A stretch of DNA of 55,436 nt from Bacteroidota bacterium (GTDB taxonomy: Bacteria; Bacteroidota; Bacteroidia; Chitinophagales; Chitinophagaceae), in NCBI GenBank assembly GCA_026391195.1, contig JAPLEI010000086.1, positions 28,137-83,572 of the forward strand, written 5' to 3'. Shown here piece by piece: positions 54,866 to 55,436 of the stretch (positions are counted from its first letter, which is position 1; each line of letters starts with the position of its first letter). A program made the translations under genes and the position numbers. The notes under the pieces were generated by a model. That model ran no database searches. It saw only the letters and a list, made by a program, of their open reading frames with translations, and had not been told where the DNA came from.

Positions 54866-55436
54866 TTATATATGCCAAGGGGAACGCATGGGTGGATTAA
54901 TCAGCCGATTGGCTTCATCATCATTCAGAAACCGAAGCGTATCGGGATCAAAATCTAATGATCTGCCTAATTGCAAAGCAATCTTACCCATATTAATTAA
55001 TGTGCAGGAACGGAATCCATTATTTTCATTAAGCGCAAAGGGGGTTCGGTATTTTACGCTGTCTAAAAAATCCGTTACCTGAGGTGCAGGGTCTGGCATG
55101 GCAGCAATTTTTTCTGTTAAATTGGGAATGGTTGATTTAAATCCGGCAAATAATTTACCTCCAGGCCCCTCTATGTAAGGGGTGTTTGCTTCTTTTGCTT
55201 CCCCATCTAAAATTATTTTACAACCATCTGCATAGGTATAAGTGATTTTTCGAAAGGTACCACAGGCATCATAGTGTTGCTGCTCTGCATCTACCTCTAC
55301 TTTAACAGGACTGGTAGCATCCTTCCCTAAAAAATATTGGATGGGATCTAAGTAGTGTTGGCCCATATCCCCCAAACCACCTCCATCATAATCCCAATAT
55401 CCTCTGAATGTGCCGTGCACCCGGTGAGGATGATAA
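54866..55436 (-). CDS. Gfo/Idh/MocA-family oxidoreductase, C-terminal part (gene runs off the right edge)
   Basis: The frame is open through the window edge (codons for YHPHR precede VHGTFRGYWDYDGGGLGDMGQHYLDPIQYFLGKD), so the N-terminal NAD-binding domain lies outside. The visible C-terminal domain shows the GGG-x-x-DMG-x-H catalytic-helix motif of this family, TYADGCKIILDGE, and ends at NDDEANRLINPPMRSPWHI. Members oxidise sugar hydroxyls, often at C3; with the DUF1080 protein 17 nt downstream it probably forms a 3-keto-glycoside pathway. Cofactor and substrate cannot be seen here. An apparent GTG start at 55420 is only the edge of the reading frame. Confidence 0.88.
   Translation of the reverse strand, partial: YHPHRVHGTFRGYWDYDGGGLGDMGQHYLDPIQYFLGKDATSPVKVEVDAEQQHYDACGTFRKITYTYADGCKIILDGEAKEANTPYIEGPGGKLFAGFKSTIPNLTEKIAAMPDPAPQVTDFLDSVKYRTPFALNENNGFRSCTLINMGKIALQLGRSLDFDPDTLRFLNDDEANRLINPPMRSPWHI

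Noticed and set aside
1..55436. CRISPR array, complete prophage or rRNA operon
   Set aside because: No regularly spaced repeats, phage structural genes or rRNA sequence were seen on either strand.

Overview
The window looks like chromosome from a member of the Bacteroidota, most likely the Chitinophagaceae. Four things point there: a SusC/SusD outer-membrane pair, exported proteins with a type IX secretion (type B) tail, promoters of the TTTG-N(18-21)-TAnnTTTG type with almost no Shine-Dalgarno sequences, and Bacteroidota families such as DUF3467, DUF1080 and the FISUMP domain. GC content looks moderate. I could run no database search, so family names rest on motifs and overall protein character.

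Region 1 (1-22.4 kb) is mostly housekeeping. It holds a frame-disrupted exported adhesin at the left edge, an lnt-hydrolase pair with an ATGA overlap, guaB, an MFS exporter, dprA, an OmpA/PD40 lipid-envelope protein, folD-queE, an orphan SusC/SusD pair, DUF3467, radC, prs, rplY, pth, a fumarylacetoacetase-fold hydrolase overlapping a fused branched-chain 2-oxoacid dehydrogenase E1, and a candidate structured small RNA at 19.35-19.42 kb on the minus strand.

Region 2 (22.4-26.7 kb) is an accessory island next to a tRNA-CAU gene. It has a 25-bp repeat of the tRNA 3' end, a DUF4143 ATPase bracketed by about 50-bp imperfect direct repeats, a 5' fragment of a DUF1254 protein joined to an acetyltransferase gene, a probable TnpB remnant, and an acyl-ACP desaturase. 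It reads as a site of repeated insertion and deletion.

Region 3 (26.8-40.6 kb) encodes mostly exported proteins: a BNR/sortilin-like beta-propeller protein and an S9 peptidase in one operon, a GNAT, a penicillin-acylase-family protein, YceI, a FISUMP protein, and a TonB receptor preceded by a small His/Cys-rich exported protein with a long hairpin between them (possible metal uptake).

Region 4 (40.6-55.4 kb) holds a stand-alone TrpF, an MscS channel with a saccharopine-dehydrogenase-like reductase, a GH20 hexosaminidase, a lectin/T9SS protein, and a sugar locus. The sugar locus consists of a serine hydrolase, a sodium:solute symporter, a myo-inositol oxygenase with all six iron ligands, and a convergent DUF1080-oxidoreductase operon cut by the right edge. 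The symporter-oxygenase pair suggests uptake of inositol and oxidation to glucuronate.

Several genes (guaB, folD, the ATPase, the symporter) have a -7 box ending only 1-4 nt before the start codon, which suggests leaderless or near-leaderless mRNAs.
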